Positions 52,762-62,662 of a stretch of 64,000 bases of DNA are shown here, one piece after another. Location of the stretch: NCBI GenBank assembly GCA_020635435.1, contig JACJZU010000001.1, positions 930,001 through 994,000 on the forward strand, given 5' to 3'. The notes under the pieces are model-generated. The model made no database searches and was not told where the DNA came from. It saw only the letters and a program-made list of their open reading frames with translations. Source of the stretch: Flavobacteriales bacterium (GTDB lineage Bacteria; Bacteroidota; Bacteroidia; NS11-12g; UBA9320). The translations under genes were made by a program, and so were the position numbers. Within the stretch, counting starts at the first letter, position 1, and the number at the start of each line of letters is the position of its first letter.

Positions 52762-54183
52762 TTAACGGATGGAGATTTTTCCGGTACGGTAGAATTCGAG
52801 TTGCGCTTTGGCAAATAACCATTCGTACAGTGCCCGGTCTTTTTCGATCTGGGCTTGGGTCCAGTTGTTCCGGTTCACCTGAAGTTCAGGACCTGTGATC
52901 ACCCCATTCACGTAGCGTTTTTCATTGAATTCGTAACTTTCCCTTTGGGCTTTTTCACTTTCCGATGCGGCTTGAAATGCCAGATGTGCATTCTCCATGT
53001 TCAAGTATGCCGCAGTGATATCGGACCGTATCGCATTCCGAGTACGCTCCAGGATGATCTTTGCCTGTTCCTGCCCGATGCGCGCACCGGCAATGTCGGA
53101 TCTTACCTGATGATTGTTGTAAATTGGTACACTGAGATTCAGACCTACGCTCTGCCCGAAGTTATCTTTGATCTGGGTAGCAAAAGGTGTGGTACGGGTG
53201 TCGAATTCGAAAACATCCCGCAGAACCGGGGCATTTGAACCTTCAACATAACCAACTTCCACTGAAGCTGGTCGGGGATTGAACGTTTCTTTTCTGGATT
53301 CGGAGTATACGGAATTCATATTGGCAAATACGCTCAGTCTGGGCATGGCACCCGCTTTGGCTATTTCTTCGTTCAATGCGGTAACGGCGAGTTGAGTTCG
53401 TGCACTTTGCATTTCGGGTAATTCATCCAGGGCTTTGCGGAGCACATCCTCCAAATCGTTTGGTGGAGCTTGTGGATTGAGATCTACTCGAGGTATTTCA
53501 ACCTCAAGGGTCTGGTTGGGATCCATTTGCATCAGCAACTTGAGGTTGAGGGTGGCCGTTTCAACCTGAGCACTTGCGCGTTGAATACTAAGCCGGTCCG
53601 ATGCCTGCTGAGCTTCCAAATTCAATATTTCGGAACGGGCCAACCGCCCGGCATCAATAAGTTTCTGAACCCTGCCGAGTTGAGCCTGAGTTGTGGAGTC
53701 CTGCATTTGTGCCGTTCGAAGGGCCTGATAGGCATAGATCACATTCACATAGGCCAATGCTACATTGTTCATGATCTGATTCTTGACCAGCGCCACATCG
53801 TATTTATTCTTTTCAAGAAGGACCTCATTGCGCTCAATGGAATTTCGAATTCGGTTTCCATTGTAGATAACCATGGATGTACTGAGGGACAAACTATTGC
53901 TCTGAATGCGCTGGTTCACGAATTGGTTGGTGAATGGATCAATGGCACGACCAAAATTGTAGTTATGCCCCATATTCGAGTTCAGATTTGGATAGCGTTG
54001 CATTTTGCTCTGCTCCAAATTGATCTCTACCTGCTCCCGGGAAAGCATTTGATCCCGGATATCGAGATTATTCTCCAGGGCAAAGCTGACGCATCGTTCG
54101 AGATTCCATACTTCCTGTGCGAGAAGGGACCCGGAGATTGAAAACATCAAAATTGTCAATAGGACGAAGCGCGATCTGGCCAT
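52762..54183 (-). CDS. TolC family outer-membrane efflux/secretion channel
   Basis: 473 residues from the ATG at 54183 (MARSRFVLLTILMFSISGSLLAQ), giving a signal peptide ending LAQ; a longer reading from 54417 would add residues without merit. Two OEP repeats of long helices and a beta-hairpin each (SFALENNLDIRDQ in the first and SDIAGARIGQEQAKIIL in the second) form the trimeric tunnel. It exports drugs or proteins with an inner-membrane pump. No RND or ABC partner gene is adjacent. Confidence 0.9.
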   Translation of the reverse strand: MARSRFVLLTILMFSISGSLLAQEVWNLERCVSFALENNLDIRDQMLSREQVEINLEQSKMQRYPNLNSNMGHNYNFGRAIDPFTNQFVNQRIQSNSLSLSTSMVIYNGNRIRNSIERNEVLLEKNKYDVALVKNQIMNNVALAYVNVIYAYQALRTAQMQDSTTQAQLGRVQKLIDAGRLARSEILNLEAQQASDRLSIQRASAQVETATLNLKLLMQMDPNQTLEVEIPRVDLNPQAPPNDLEDVLRKALDELPEMQSARTQLAVTALNEEIAKAGAMPRLSVFANMNSVYSESRKETFNPRPASVEVGYVEGSNAPVLRDVFEFDTRTTPFATQIKDNFGQSVGLNLSVPIYNNHQVRSDIAGARIGQEQAKIILERTRNAIRSDITAAYLNMENAHLAFQAASESEKAQRESYEFNEKRYVNGVITGPELQVNRNNWTQAQIEKDRALYEWLFAKAQLEFYRTGKISIR

Positions 54184-54306
54184 AGTGTCAAAAGTAAAAT
54201 AATAGCGTTCCACAATGATACGGCATCGATTAAGTCCGGCGAATTTCGGACAATGTGCGGGCATTGAAAGGCCGATTCGCGTAAATGGACTAAACTTGAA
54301 TTTCAA

Positions 54307-54924
54307 ATGGCCATAGTTGATGCATCTTCCCTTCTGAAGCCTCTTTATCCGAGTTTGACCTGGCAGATCGAAACGGCAGAAAAGAATGTCTATCTCACTT
54401 TTGACGATGGTCCGCATCCGGAGATCACCCGCGATGTTTTGGACATTCTAAGATCTTTCGGTTTCAGGGGCACTTTCTTCACGGTTGGTCAGAATATGGA
54501 GCGCTATCCGGAAATGTGTGAACGTATACTTGAAGAAGGACATGTGCTGGGTAACCATACATACAGCCATTTAAGCGGCTACGGCACCTCCAAGAGTGAT
54601 TACCTTGCCGATGCTGAACGATGGAGCGATCGGTATCAAACAGGTCTTTTCAGGCCCCCATATGGTCGAATTCTGCGTAAACAGATACATGCTTTGAGCA
54701 CAAGTTATCGCATAGTTATGTGGACTCTCCTGAGTTGGGATTTTCAGGTAGGTTTGGACAGGGACCGCATGCTCAGTAAGATGAAGAAAGGGACCCGTCC
54801 AGGGGCTATCGTGGTCTTCCATGATAGTGAGAAGGCCTCGGGGAATATGCTCCAGATGCTTCCACGCTATTGCTCATTCTTAAAGGAACAGGGATATTCT
54901 TCGTTTGCAATACCTCAGGTATGA
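54307..54924 (+). CDS. polysaccharide deacetylase (NodB family)
   Basis: 205 residues with the NodB motifs TFDDGP (Asp33, Asp34), HTYSH (His84, His88), RPPYG and WTLLSWDF. It removes N-acetyl groups from peptidoglycan or another glycan, likely in the periplasm or at the cell surface. No signal peptide is obvious; a preceding hydrophobic stretch is short. The gene overlaps the next glycosyltransferase gene by 4 bases, suggesting a surface polysaccharide function for both. Confidence 0.92.
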   Translation: MAIVDASSLLKPLYPSLTWQIETAEKNVYLTFDDGPHPEITRDVLDILRSFGFRGTFFTVGQNMERYPEMCERILEEGHVLGNHTYSHLSGYGTSKSDYLADAERWSDRYQTGLFRPPYGRILRKQIHALSTSYRIVMWTLLSWDFQVGLDRDRMLSKMKKGTRPGAIVVFHDSEKASGNMLQMLPRYCSFLKEQGYSSFAIPQV

Positions 54925-56027
54925 TCCTCCTAATTACGGGTACCGTCGCTTTGTTGTTCATTGCCGTGCAGGTCTATACTTTGAACGCATTGGTTTTCAA
55001 CGAACCGGAATCTGTACCAAAGATGAAGGATCTACCAATGATCAGTGTACTGATCGCTGCGCGTGATGAGGAAGATCGTATTGTTCGGTGCCTTGAAGCA
55101 CTTGACGCTCAGGATTACCCGAAAGATCGAATCGAGATCTTGATCGGGGACGACCGGAGTTCGGACCGAACGTATGAGATCGCTGAGGTATTCATTCGAG
55201 AAAGACCGCAGTTCAAATTGATCCGGATCGTTGAGAATCTCGGCAAAGCAAGGGGTAAGGCCAATGTTCTCGCACATTTAGCTCACAAAGCCAGGGGGGA
55301 TTATTTCCTGATCACGGATGTGGACGTATGCGTTCCGGATAGTTGGGCGAGCGGGATGCTCAACGGCTTTCGGGAGGAGACCGGCATTATGTCGGGAACA
55401 ACCATGTGTACCCGGGAAGGAATGATGCAGGCTATAGATTGGCTGCATTTCATGGGTTACATCAAAGCGTTTGCCAATGTTGGTTTGAGTTGCACGGCTG
55501 TTGGCAATAATATGGCCGTTCGCAGGAAAGCGTATTGGGACACAGGGGGATTTGAGAATCTGGAATTCAGTATCACCGAAGATTACAGGTTGTTTCAGGC
55601 AGTTACCTCTGCAGGCTGGGGCTGGAATACCCTCCTGAACCCGGAAACACTTGGGTTGGCGCTCCCAATTAAGGGTTATTTTGAAATCTTGCAACAGCGG
55701 AAACGCTGGCTGATCGGTGCCCGGGATCTCACACTCATCTGGAAGCTCCTCCTTGGATTGTATGCGCTCTTCACACCTGCGCTTCTGATCATGCTGGTCC
55801 TTTCCCCTCATTTGGGGCTCACGGTCTGGTTTGTCAAATTCACCCTTCAAACAGCATTTATCAGCGCACTTTGCTCAAAATTGAAGATCAAACCGTTTAA
55901 GATATTCACCCTCGTTATCTATGAATTATTCGTCTTGCTCAATACGCTGTTCTCGATGATCTTTTTCCTGATGCCTGTTTCAACGCGTTGGAAAGGTCGG
56001 GTTTATCGGAAAGATGATCTGATTTGA
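54921..56027 (+). CDS. family 2 glycosyltransferase, membrane-bound
   Basis: 368 residues from the ATG at 54921, which overlaps the deacetylase stop (ATGA). An N-terminal membrane helix precedes a GT-A fold (SVLIAARDEEDRIVRCL) with DVDVC as the metal motif and QQRKRW as the processive-type QxxRW, and then three C-terminal membrane helices. It resembles membrane GT2 enzymes that make a beta-linked polysaccharide or glycolipid. With a deacetylase it could make a partly deacetylated polymer. Confidence 0.88.
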   Translation: MILLITGTVALLFIAVQVYTLNALVFNEPESVPKMKDLPMISVLIAARDEEDRIVRCLEALDAQDYPKDRIEILIGDDRSSDRTYEIAEVFIRERPQFKLIRIVENLGKARGKANVLAHLAHKARGDYFLITDVDVCVPDSWASGMLNGFREETGIMSGTTMCTREGMMQAIDWLHFMGYIKAFANVGLSCTAVGNNMAVRRKAYWDTGGFENLEFSITEDYRLFQAVTSAGWGWNTLLNPETLGLALPIKGYFEILQQRKRWLIGARDLTLIWKLLLGLYALFTPALLIMLVLSPHLGLTVWFVKFTLQTAFISALCSKLKIKPFKIFTLVIYELFVLLNTLFSMIFFLMPVSTRWKGRVYRKDDLI

Positions 56028-56054
56028 TATCGACTCAGCTTAAATTCGTGATCC

Positions 56055-56864
56055 ATGTTTCCAAGACTATTCACTTTTGACACTCCTGAGTTTTTGCGGG
56101 GAATATTCCCCGAACACATTTCCGTTTACAGCTATGGTTTTTTCATAGCGATGGGGGTTTTGGTATCCTATTATTTCATGAGCAGACGCGTGGCCAGGTA
56201 CGGCGTTGATTCCGACAAGTTAGCCGCGCTATTTATGTGGGTGATCCTTGCGTCGTTTGTAGGTGGGCGGATATTCTTCTTTTTTGAGGACCTATCGCAT
56301 TTTGTAGAGAATCCGCGGGAAATGCTCCGATTTTCCGGTGGGGGATTTGTTTTTTACGGGTCACTCGTATTTGCAGTACCAACGATGGTGTGGTGGTTGC
56401 GGAAGGAGAAAGTCCCTGTTCGACCCTTTTTGGACATAGTGGCCTTTGCCGGGCCGATCGTACATTCCTTTGGCCGTGTGGGTTGTTTCATGGCGGGTTG
56501 TTGCCATGGCAAAGTTTGTAGTAATTTTTTGGGAGTAACCTTTGATCATCCCGAATCACTTGCCCGTCCGCTGCATACACCTTTGTATCCTACTCAACTC
56601 TTCGATATCGGGATCAACATAGTGATACTGATCGTGCTGGTCTTACTTTCCCGAAACAAGAAGTTTGCCGGACAGCTTTTCCTGGTTTACATCGTTTTAT
56701 ATGCCATTGGCCGATCGATCAACGAACTATTCCGTGGAGATGAAGCCAGGGGATTTGTATTTGGAACCGGGATCAGCCATTCCCAGTTCATAGCATTTCT
56801 ATTGCTGATCATCAGCGCACTTATTTGGGTTCGATGGAGTAAACGGGACGAAAACCGTTTATGA
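56055..56864 (+). CDS. lgt: prolipoprotein diacylglyceryl transferase
   Basis: 269 residues with seven membrane helices. SVYSYGFFIAMGVLV is the family N-terminal motif, and SFGRVGCFMAGCCHGK is the variant of the Lgt signature in which the usual GNF-N residues are replaced by GCF-A-GCC. The C-terminal IGRSINELFRGD contains conserved Arg and Glu. It adds diacylglycerol to prolipoprotein Cys at the inner membrane. The variant signature is common in Bacteroidota. Confidence 0.9.
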   Translation: MFPRLFTFDTPEFLRGIFPEHISVYSYGFFIAMGVLVSYYFMSRRVARYGVDSDKLAALFMWVILASFVGGRIFFFFEDLSHFVENPREMLRFSGGGFVFYGSLVFAVPTMVWWLRKEKVPVRPFLDIVAFAGPIVHSFGRVGCFMAGCCHGKVCSNFLGVTFDHPESLARPLHTPLYPTQLFDIGINIVILIVLVLLSRNKKFAGQLFLVYIVLYAIGRSINELFRGDEARGFVFGTGISHSQFIAFLLLIISALIWVRWSKRDENRL

Positions 56865-57173
56865 TTCACTGATCAGTTCCAGTGTTGTTCGGAAAGCCAG
56901 CACACGATCTCCGTAACGGGCAAGTGTTTTGGCCTTTAGCGACGGGCCATGAAGCCGGACGTATTCTTCATAGTCGGAGCGCTTGGCAGCTGTATACTGG
57001 ATGGCAAAACTGTTTCCGTCATCTCCTTCTTCCACCGGGTCGATCCGCAGAAAACGAAAGGAAATGAATTTCCCTGTGGCCATTACCTCGGGCAAATGCT
57101 CATGTTTCATCCAGTTTAGCCAATCTTCCAGAATGCTTGGATCCACGTGACAGGTAACATTATAAACGATCAT
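56859..57173 (-). CDS. DUF4286 family protein
   Basis: 104 residues from the ATG at 57173 (MIVYNVTCHVDPSILEDWLNWMKHEHLPEVM); a longer reading to 57215 would overlap the TPR gene. The pattern matches DUF4286, a small ferredoxin-like-fold cytosolic protein of unknown function that is nearly confined to Bacteroidota. It converges on lgt with a 6-base overlap and is 13 bases from the TPR gene. Confidence 0.88.
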   Translation of the reverse strand: MIVYNVTCHVDPSILEDWLNWMKHEHLPEVMATGKFISFRFLRIDPVEEGDDGNSFAIQYTAAKRSDYEEYVRLHGPSLKAKTLARYGDRVLAFRTTLELISES

Positions 57174-57186
57174 GGGTGTGGTGGAG

Positions 57187-59016
57187 TTAATTCGGGAACA
57201 AGGGCGCCGGTTCATTGTCGCCGCTTAAAGATTTGTAGCGCTTTCTGGCATCGACCACAAACAGACTTCCCGTGTAATTGAATATCAGTTTTTCGTAGGT
57301 TGCTTTGGCTTTTTCGGGATCCTGAATTTTGTTTTCATACAGCAGACCAAGACGGTACAATGCATTATCAGCCAAAATGTCTTCCGGGAAAAGATCCACC
57401 ACACTGAGGTAGTACGTTTCGGCCTGTTTAAAATCCTTCTTGGCTTCCATCACCTGAGCCTTAGTGAAGTAGATCTCATCCTCCAGGCTATGGTTGGGGT
57501 ATTTGAATGGGAGCATATTCAACTTCTCCAGACAGGCGTCCAGTTTGTTCTGGAAAAGAAGTAATTGGGCCTCGGCATATGCTTTGAGCGCCTCTGTGTT
57601 GGAGTCGAGTCCGATATTGTCCTGAATCAACAATGCCAGTTCGATCGCATTGTTCGCGATCAGCTGAGTTGTTGCGGTTTTCAGAATGTCCAGCTGGTCC
57701 TTCGCCCAATCAAAATCACCTCTGAAATATGACAACCGGGCATTGCGGAATTTCGCTTCGTGTCCGAGTACATCTTCCTTGAATTCTTTGTCCACCTGAC
57801 CATAAAGCAAAGTTGCATCCCAAACCTCGTCGTTTATCACGTACGCATCGGCCAGGGCAAGTTTGTATTCAGCCCGTTTGTGGGGTTGAAGTCGAGGCAT
57901 TCCGGTTAGCTCCTCGAGTATATCCATTCCCGAACGGAGGTCGTGCTTGTAGAAGATATAGATATCGGCGAGCTCTTTCATACTACCCGATGTATTCCAG
58001 CTTCTTCCAAATCGCACGAGGAAATCTTTATAAGCGGTTATGAGTTGATCCAATTCTGCCTCATTGGGATTTGGATTGTCGCGAATAATTGCGAAACGAC
58101 TCTCCAGAACACCGGTATGTGCCTGTAGAAAGAAGTAATTGTCTTCACCGCGATTGATCAGGTTCTCGAAGCAGGAAAGCGCTACATCGTATGCTTTGTT
58201 ATTCTTACAAACCTGTGCCAGATCAAAAACCACCTGTCCCTCGCCCTGTTGGCGTTTATCGATTGCAATGGCCTGTCGAAGAGCACTTTTGAACTTCTTT
58301 TGTTGAATGAGCACCCACATGGTAAGGTCGTCGAAGGAGGTGTTCTGAGGGAATTTCTGAGCGTATGTAAGTGCTTTTTCCTGCAGGTACTCTACATTGC
58401 CGGGTGTTGAGAGTACCGGTATAAGCGACTCTTTGACCGATTCGAGATCCAACGGTTCATAACGTAATTTTACCAGACATTCTTCGATCAGCTTTTGATG
58501 GGCCAGTTGCTTTTGGTAGATCCCGGTGAGCAGGCTATGGAATGCCACAGGTGCATTGAGGAGTCTCCGTCCTTTCAGAATGGTTTGCTCGGCAAAATCG
58601 TACAATTCATAGCGGGCAAATGAATTGGCCAGCTGTTCAATCTCGGTCGGATTTGGCTGGAGTTTGTCTATGCGTTCAGCATAGAGCGCCTGTTCTTCTT
58701 TATCTTTACCCTGTGCATGATAGATCTGACCCAGATCGATCCAATAGATCTGATTGGATGGATTCTTCTTCGCAGCTCTTTCGATCACCTTTTCTGCTTC
58801 GTCCATTTCGTTCAGGGACTTCAGACAACTCAGGTAGTTGCGATAGATGTACATCGATTCGGGATCTTTCCGATGTAGTTTTTTATATAGAATCACAGCC
58901 TTGTCGAACTCGCGGTTCGCGAAATACTGTCCGGCCAATTCTTCATCGCTCGTTTGGGCAGATGAGAAAATTGACAGGGAGCAAAGGAACAGTATCAGGG
59001 AGAATCGCATATTCAT
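57187..59016 (-). CDS. TPR-repeat exported protein
   Basis: 609 residues with a signal peptide (residues 1-20, ending SSAQ) followed by a long run of tetratricopeptide repeats covering nearly all of the chain (AGQYFANREFDKAVILYKKLHRKDPES is the first, and the C-terminal ones include ADNALYRLGLLYENKIQDPEKAKATYEKLI). It probably works in the periplasm as a protein-interaction scaffold, perhaps in outer-membrane or gliding/secretion complexes. No catalytic domain is visible. It is cotranscribed with the DUF4286 gene. Confidence 0.8.
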   Translation of the reverse strand: MNMRFSLILFLCSLSIFSSAQTSDEELAGQYFANREFDKAVILYKKLHRKDPESMYIYRNYLSCLKSLNEMDEAEKVIERAAKKNPSNQIYWIDLGQIYHAQGKDKEEQALYAERIDKLQPNPTEIEQLANSFARYELYDFAEQTILKGRRLLNAPVAFHSLLTGIYQKQLAHQKLIEECLVKLRYEPLDLESVKESLIPVLSTPGNVEYLQEKALTYAQKFPQNTSFDDLTMWVLIQQKKFKSALRQAIAIDKRQQGEGQVVFDLAQVCKNNKAYDVALSCFENLINRGEDNYFFLQAHTGVLESRFAIIRDNPNPNEAELDQLITAYKDFLVRFGRSWNTSGSMKELADIYIFYKHDLRSGMDILEELTGMPRLQPHKRAEYKLALADAYVINDEVWDATLLYGQVDKEFKEDVLGHEAKFRNARLSYFRGDFDWAKDQLDILKTATTQLIANNAIELALLIQDNIGLDSNTEALKAYAEAQLLLFQNKLDACLEKLNMLPFKYPNHSLEDEIYFTKAQVMEAKKDFKQAETYYLSVVDLFPEDILADNALYRLGLLYENKIQDPEKAKATYEKLIFNYTGSLFVVDARKRYKSLSGDNEPAPLFPN

Positions 59017-59253
59017 GAAAATGAGTCAGTTTATTTATACGTAACGCTTTGGATGTGGGCTTGTTGCAGTACATACCAAATACCGATCCATTTGTTGCAA
59101 ACCGGATTGAAATTTAATTCTCAAAGGGTCTGAAAGGTCAATGGCAGGGTACAAATTGGGAATACCGGAACAAAAATGGTCTAAAATAGCGAAAGGTGGG
59201 AGCTTCTGTGCGTGATAATGGATAAGATCGGGGAAACCTCTTTCGTAAACGAC

Positions 59254-59261
59254 TAATTTTG
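59254..59261 (+). promoter_or_regulatory. TAnnTTTG -7 box of tyrS
   Basis: TAATTTTG ends 18 bases before the tyrS ATG at 59280. A well-spaced -33 element is not evident. Confidence 0.5.
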
Positions 59262-59279
59262 CCGTCCAAATCGGGAATT

Positions 59280-60575
59280 ATGGCCTTTCAACCGAATTAC
59301 AATCTGGTCGAGGAATTGACCTGGCGCGGTTTATTCCATCAGATGACGCCGGGCACGGAGGAGTTGTTACAGCGCGAGTGTGTAACGGGATATGTGGGAT
59401 TCGACCCAACTGCGGATTCGCTTCACATTGGAAACCTGGTACCCATCATGCTGCTGACACATTTGCAGCGTGCGGGTCACCGTCCGGTAGTCTTGGTTGG
59501 TGGGGCGACCGGAATGGTTGGTGATCCTTCCGGTAAGAAGGCTGAGCGCCAATTACTCGATGGGGATACTCTGGATCATAACGTCCGTTGTCAGGAGGCC
59601 CAACTGCGGCGTTTCTTGGATTTTGAGTACGGCGAAAACCGTGCATTACTCGTCAACAATTACGATTGGTTCAAGAACATGGGATTCCTCGAATTCATTC
59701 GCGATGTTGGGAAGCACGTCACGGTGAATTACATGCTGGCCAAGGAATCGGTCAAGAACCGGATCGAAACCGGCATCTCATTCACGGAATTCACCTATCA
59801 GCTGGTTCAGGGCTACGATTTTTATCATTTGTACTCCGAACTTGGATGCAAGTTGCAAATGGGAGGTAGCGATCAATGGGGGAACATTGTCACCGGAACG
59901 GAATTGATCCGGCGTAAATCGGGCTCTGATCATGAAGCGTATGCCCTCACGGCACCACTTATCACGAGAGCAGATGGGAGCAAATTCGGCAAATCAGAGG
60001 GTGGAAATGTGTGGCTTGACAAAAAGCGCACGTCGCCCTACAAATTCTACCAATATTGGCTGAATGTTTCAGACGAAGATGCGGCGAGATATATCAGAAT
60101 CTTCACGCTTCTTGGCCGGTCAGAAATTGAGGAACTCATTCGAGCACATGAACAGGAGCCACATTTGCGCAACCTGCAGAAGAAGCTTGCCGAGGAGGTT
60201 ACCCGTATGATACATGGCGAGGAGGACCTCCAAACGGCTCTTGAAGCATCATCGATTCTCTTCGGGAAAAGCACCTCTGCTGAATTACGCCGTTTGAGCG
60301 AAGAGGATTTCTTATCCGTTTTTGAAGGCGTACCACAGCGCGAAACCGGGGATGTTGAGGGGCTGAGCATTGTGGAAGTTCTTCATGAAGTATCAGGCTT
60401 CCTGTCGTCGAACGGAGAAGCCCGACGGGCATTGAAGGAGAACTCCATATCCGTGAACAAGGATAAGGTCGATGAGCACTTCATCTTTAGCGGGGAGCAC
60501 CTGCTCAATGGGCGTTACATTCTGCTTCAGCGCGGTAAAAAGAACTATTTCATTTTAAAGGTGAACGACAAATGA
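59280..60575 (+). CDS. tyrS: tyrosine--tRNA ligase
   Basis: 431 residues from the ATG at 59280 (MAFQPNYNLVEELTWRG). It is a class I synthetase with HIGH-like LHIGN (about residue 45), the KMSKS-like KFGKSEGG (about 240) and a C-terminal S4 RNA-binding domain (ALKENSISVNKDKV). The catalytic core also has the Tyr-recognition GYDFYHLYSELGCKLQMGGSDQWGN. It charges tRNA-Tyr in the cytoplasm. Genes before and after are unrelated to translation. Confidence 0.97.
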   Translation: MAFQPNYNLVEELTWRGLFHQMTPGTEELLQRECVTGYVGFDPTADSLHIGNLVPIMLLTHLQRAGHRPVVLVGGATGMVGDPSGKKAERQLLDGDTLDHNVRCQEAQLRRFLDFEYGENRALLVNNYDWFKNMGFLEFIRDVGKHVTVNYMLAKESVKNRIETGISFTEFTYQLVQGYDFYHLYSELGCKLQMGGSDQWGNIVTGTELIRRKSGSDHEAYALTAPLITRADGSKFGKSEGGNVWLDKKRTSPYKFYQYWLNVSDEDAARYIRIFTLLGRSEIEELIRAHEQEPHLRNLQKKLAEEVTRMIHGEEDLQTALEASSILFGKSTSAELRRLSEEDFLSVFEGVPQRETGDVEGLSIVEVLHEVSGFLSSNGEARRALKENSISVNKDKVDEHFIFSGEHLLNGRYILLQRGKKNYFILKVNDK

Positions 60576-60615
60576 ACCATTGCCCTGCAAAGGTGTAATA
60601 CAGGTTGAAAATTCT

Positions 60616-61464
60616 ATGTACAGCATCACACTAAGCGAATTGCCGGTCCCCAAAGTACATCAATATCTTTTGGGAAGTATTGGTCCGCGACCGATCTGTT
60701 TCGCGAGCACTATAGACCTGCAAGGCCGACCCAATTTAAGTCCGTTCAGTTTCTTTAACGTGTTCAGCGCAAATCCACCCATCGTGGTGTTTTCGCCAGC
60801 TCGAAGTGGACGGACAGGACACACCAAGGACACACACGAGAACTGCAAAGAGGTGCCTGAGGTCGTGATAAATGTTGTAACCTACGATATGGTTCAACAG
60901 ATGAACTTGAGCAGTTCGCATTACGAGCGCGGGGTGAATGAATTCATCAAAAGCGGTTTCACGATGTTGGAATCGGATCTGGTAAAGCCGTTTCGGGTGG
61001 CTGAATCACCTGTTCAAATGGAATGCCGTGTGTTGGAGATCAAGGAACTTGGAGAGCAGGGTGCGGCAGGTAATCTGATCATATGTGAGGTATTGAAAAT
61101 GCATTTCGATACGGCAATTCTCAATTCAGAGCAGTTCGTTGATCAGACTAAGATCGATCTGGTGGCCAGAATGGGTGGAGACTGGTATTGCAGAGCGCAT
61201 GGCGAGGCTCTATTTGAAGTTCCGAAGCAAATGACCCGTCGGGGAATAGGTATGGATCAATTGCCCGAATTCATCTTGAAACATCCGGCACTGAGCAAGA
61301 ACGATCTTGGAATGCTGGCTTGTGTGGAGCAACTGCCCACTAAGGAGAATATAGCTCAAGCTCAGGAACTGGGTGACGAGGAACTTATCTCAAAATCCAA
61401 GGAGCTTTTGCAGGCACATCGAATGGATGAGGCATTGGCCCTGCTTATGAAAAATTTGGGGTAA
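60616..61464 (+). CDS. flavin reductase-like (flavoredoxin) domain protein
   Basis: 282 residues from the ATG at 60616 (MYSITLSELPVPKVHQYLLGSIGPRPICFASTID), a split-barrel FMN-binding domain with RPICFASTID and NLSPFSFFNVFSANPPIV, similar to flavin reductases and flavoredoxins. The C-terminal 90 residues are helical and may extend the fold. Whether it reduces FMN or uses it as a cofactor is not known. The stop codon TAA overlaps the next gene's start (TAATG). Confidence 0.85.
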   Translation: MYSITLSELPVPKVHQYLLGSIGPRPICFASTIDLQGRPNLSPFSFFNVFSANPPIVVFSPARSGRTGHTKDTHENCKEVPEVVINVVTYDMVQQMNLSSSHYERGVNEFIKSGFTMLESDLVKPFRVAESPVQMECRVLEIKELGEQGAAGNLIICEVLKMHFDTAILNSEQFVDQTKIDLVARMGGDWYCRAHGEALFEVPKQMTRRGIGMDQLPEFILKHPALSKNDLGMLACVEQLPTKENIAQAQELGDEELISKSKELLQAHRMDEALALLMKNLG

Positions 61465-62012
61465 TGAACAAGACCTTTCTGTTAAAATTTGTGTTTGCAC
61501 TTTGGACCTGGATCAAACTAACCGTGATCCTGTTTCCATTCATGTATCTGGCTGTTTCAGTTAAGCAGGGAACTCTGAAATACGGATACGACTTTTTCGA
61601 AATTGACTACCGGTGGGCATTGATGATCTCCATTGGAGTGGCATTAATGCTGGTAAGTTGGACGGCCCTTGAATTCGGTAGATTGAATTTCAATGACACG
61701 CTCCAGTATTTGAAAAGCCGTCAGCGCCATTATTATCACTTTCGCCGTGGTCATTCCAACGAGGAACTAGAACAGATCCTTCGGACATACGCATCGGGTA
61801 AGCGCCGACATAGCCTTCAAAAGCAGGGAGATGGCTGGGTTCTACGGATACGAAACCCCTGGTTGATCACAGATGTCATGAACCTTCAGATGGTTGAAGG
61901 GGCCTTGTACATGGATAGTAAGCCTAGAGGGTGGTCGTGGATGGTAGATATGGGTAGGAATTTCAAACATATTTTAAGCCTGGGTGATTATTTAAGAGAT
62001 CAACAGGCATGA
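61464..62012 (+). CDS. membrane protein, unknown function
   Basis: 182 residues with two N-terminal membrane helices (about 6-30 and 48-68) and a cytoplasmic basic part (KSRQRHYYHFRRGHSNEELEQILRTYASGKRRHS and so on). No known domain is recognised. Overlaps with the flavin reductase gene (TAATG) and the downstream NADPH-FMN reductase gene (4 bases) suggest an operon of redox enzymes and a membrane partner. Confidence 0.6.
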   Translation: MNKTFLLKFVFALWTWIKLTVILFPFMYLAVSVKQGTLKYGYDFFEIDYRWALMISIGVALMLVSWTALEFGRLNFNDTLQYLKSRQRHYYHFRRGHSNEELEQILRTYASGKRRHSLQKQGDGWVLRIRNPWLITDVMNLQMVEGALYMDSKPRGWSWMVDMGRNFKHILSLGDYLRDQQA

Positions 62013-62581
62013 CGGTAACCATTCTCAGCGGATCATCCCGCATCAACAACAACACCTTGCGATTGGCACTGGCCATGAAGCAGATATTGCAGGAAACAAT
62101 TCCCGACGTTCGGGTAATTGATTTTCAGGAGTATGATATTCCTTTTCTGAATAAGGGAGAATTGCACGGAAAGGGGGAGACCCCTTTTCAACAGGATCTG
62201 ATCACTAGTTGGAACGAGAGCAAATTACTTATTACGCTAAGTCCGGAATACAATTGGTTTCCGTCGGCCGAATTGGTGAACATGATCCATCAGTTGGGAC
62301 ATAAGGGATTCAATCACTTATTTGAAAATAAGCTCTTTGCTTTCTGCGGCGTATCCACAGGTCGGGGAGGGCGTTTACCCGCAGTTCAGTTAAGTGGAGT
62401 ATTTGAGAAGGTGATCGCCCATTTACATTGTCATTCGATCATTTCTCCTAAAAAATTTGAGGGTCATTACATCAGCAGAGAGCTCGACCCATTGGGTAAA
62501 TTCCTTGGTGAAGGGACATTTGAACAAACTTTGCGGCGTTTTCTGGACTACAATGTTCAATTAGCCGTAAAATTCAGCTGA
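62009..62581 (+). CDS. NAD(P)H-dependent FMN reductase
   Basis: 190 residues of the flavodoxin-like reductase fold: the start VTILSGSSRINNNTLRLALAM binds FMN phosphate, and LLITLSPEYNWFPSAELVNMIHQLGHKGF is the family's second loop with conserved PEYN. It reduces FMN, quinones or chromate-like compounds with NAD(P)H. Cotranscribed with the flavin-binding protein upstream, it could supply reduced flavin to it. Confidence 0.9.
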   Translation: MTVTILSGSSRINNNTLRLALAMKQILQETIPDVRVIDFQEYDIPFLNKGELHGKGETPFQQDLITSWNESKLLITLSPEYNWFPSAELVNMIHQLGHKGFNHLFENKLFAFCGVSTGRGGRLPAVQLSGVFEKVIAHLHCHSIISPKKFEGHYISRELDPLGKFLGEGTFEQTLRRFLDYNVQLAVKFS

Positions 62582-62662
62582 TATGCGGAGGGATCGGTCA
62601 ATCCGACACGCGTTTTAGGCAGTTTTACTTAGATTGCGAAACTTTTCATAAACGCAAAATCC